Assembly: GCA_964387945.1 (NCBI GenBank)
Contig: CAYLYX010000002.1
Location: forward strand, 1 to 64,000
Direction: 5' to 3'
DNA length: 64,000 bases
DNA from: Parvicella sp964387945
Lineage (GTDB): Bacteria > Bacteroidota > Bacteroidia > Flavobacteriales_D > Parvicellaceae
The notes under the pieces were generated by a model that had not been told where the DNA came from, ran no database searches, and worked only from the letters and a program-made list of their open reading frames with translations. The translations under genes and the position numbers were made by a program. Positions 63,066 to 64,000 of this stretch are shown piece after piece. Numbering within the stretch: the first letter of the stretch is position 1; every line of letters starts with the position of its first letter.

Positions 63066-64000
63066 TCAAGCTTTCTGAAAAGGAATACGAACCAGCGTAA
63101 CAACACCCCTTTCGCCAGCATTCTCAAACCTCACTGTTCCTTTTAAAAGGTCTGCTCTACCCTGAATGCTCTGCAGACCAATCCCATGTCCTCCTTCCGA
63201 AGACATTCCCACTCCATTATCCTCTAAGCGAAAGGTAATGACTCCGTTTCGGTAAGAAAGTAACACCTCTAAAACCGTAGCTCCGCTATGTTTAATAACG
63301 TTATTGATCAACTCCTGCGCAATACGATAAATGGCCACTTCAATACTAGACGGAAATCGATCTGATACGCCAATAACATCAAAGCTAAACTCAATGTCAG
63401 CATGAGATAACGTCTTCTCAAACATATCTTCTAAGGCTGCCAATAGACCAAGTTCTTGCAAAGCATACGGCATTAATTGGTGCGATATATTCCTTACTTC
63501 CTGAGCTGACTTATCTAGGTCAGCCGCAATTTCAGCAAGTTGCTGGACATCATTAGCGCCTTTAATGTTTAGGAGGTTGCGTTTGAGCAGCGTCAATTCC
63601 TGAACAATTCCATCGTGAAGCTCTCTAGCAATTCTAGTTCTCTCGGCTTCTTGTGCGCCAATCACAGCTTTTGCTGCTTTATCCTTTTCTTCCAGCAGAG
63701 CCCTGCTCTTTTCCTGTTCATGTTTTCTTTTATTCCTTAAGAAAAGAAAAAACGTAAGTAGTCCTCCCAAAATTAAGGCAGCGAAAAGCAGGATTAAAAG
63801 GTTATTTCTATCTGCAAGTTTCAGGTCTAATGAAAGTTTGTCGTTCTGAAGTTCCTGGCTTTTCGTTTTCTGAACAAGGAGTTCTTTCTCTTTTTCCTGT
63901 GTCTTGAACTTAGCATTGTGATAAGCAATTTGATTTGATTTTTCCTCGTTAAAAGAGGAGTCCTCATACACTTTGTACAATTTATAGTACTGGAGCGCTT
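63066..64000 (-). CDS. NarL-type sensor histidine kinase, 5' end cut by window edge
   Basis: The frame is open past position 63980 to the window end, with no start codon needed inside, so this is the 3' part (about 311 codons seen). The visible N-terminal part is a helical region ending in a coiled coil (KTQEKEKELLVQKTKSQEL), as after TPR repeats. Then come a TM helix (NNLLILLFAALILGGLLTFF), a HisKA_3 dimerisation box with the phospho-His in RIARELHDGIVQE, and an HATPase with ELINNVIKHSG, DNGVGM and GIGLQSIQGRADLL. It should phosphorylate a LuxR/NarL-type regulator, which is not in the window and probably lies beyond the right edge. Confidence 0.93.
   Translation of the reverse strand, partial: ALQYYKLYKVYEDSSFNEEKSNQIAYHNAKFKTQEKEKELLVQKTKSQELQNDKLSLDLKLADRNNLLILLFAALILGGLLTFFLFLRNKRKHEQEKSRALLEEKDKAAKAVIGAQEAERTRIARELHDGIVQELTLLKRNLLNIKGANDVQQLAEIAADLDKSAQEVRNISHQLMPYALQELGLLAALEDMFEKTLSHADIEFSFDVIGVSDRFPSSIEVAIYRIAQELINNVIKHSGATVLEVLLSYRNGVITFRLEDNGVGMSSEGGHGIGLQSIQGRADLLKGTVRFENAGERGVVTLVRIPFQKA

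Overview
The window looks like a chromosomal segment of a Bacteroidota bacterium, most likely a marine or aquatic member of the Flavobacteriales. The evidence is many secreted proteins with type IX secretion (T9SS) sorting domains (type A, and one type B gliding-associated C-terminus), GLPGLI, LVIVD and OMP_b-brl_3 families, a LytTR/propeller-kinase two-component pair, no Shine-Dalgarno motifs, and promoters of the TTG-N~20-TAnnTTTG type. Base composition is about 40% GC and even throughout. I saw no IS element, prophage, CRISPR array, rRNA or replication origin. There is one tRNA (Asn). Both window edges cut a gene.

Layout. 1-5.7 kb: the start of a large secreted Ig/HYR-repeat protein (cut by the left edge), then a LytTR regulator overlapping its propeller-type sensor kinase. 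5.9-18.1 kb: an island of secreted proteins, with three paralogous seven-repeat (DFDPG) propellers, one FG-GAP propeller with seven calcium-type repeats, and three unrecognised secreted proteins. 18.3-23.3 kb: an outer-membrane protein and an arsenic operon (arsR, DUF6428, arsC, aquaglyceroporin) with two copies of one palindromic operator, then a three-gene cluster (beta-lactamase-fold lipoprotein, YwbE, histidine-phosphatase lipoprotein). 23.4-27.1 kb: a CPA1 antiporter with a long tail, a small Cys protein, tRNA-Asn and a PfkB kinase. 27.2-33.8 kb, minus strand: ABC1 kinase, ECF sigma factor overlapping an unusual TM plus beta-barrel protein, LVIVD lipoprotein, beta-barrel protein, vWA protein. 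34-43.9 kb: housekeeping and mixed genes (gdhA, acyltransferase, CAP protein, SUMF1-like protein, SGNH hydrolase, rbfA, methyltransferase, RDD, tsaE, ald). 43.9-51.3 kb: GLPGLI plus TonB-receptor-like pair and a 1236-residue T9SS type B protein. 51.3-54.3 kb: a TPR/SpoIIE phosphatase with a lytic-transglycosylase-like protein. 54.5-57.9 kb: a DsbD operon that carries four DsbD-N-like domains in three proteins. 57.9-64 kb: a secreted protein, a second acyltransferase, pheT and a NarL-type histidine kinase cut by the right edge.

The most unusual pieces are the DsbD operon with its multiplied redox-delivery domain, the arsenic operon in which a glycerol-type channel takes the place of an efflux pump, the sigma-linked protein that joins an inner-membrane anchor to a predicted outer-membrane barrel, and the propeller island. 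All functional statements rest on motif reading without database search.
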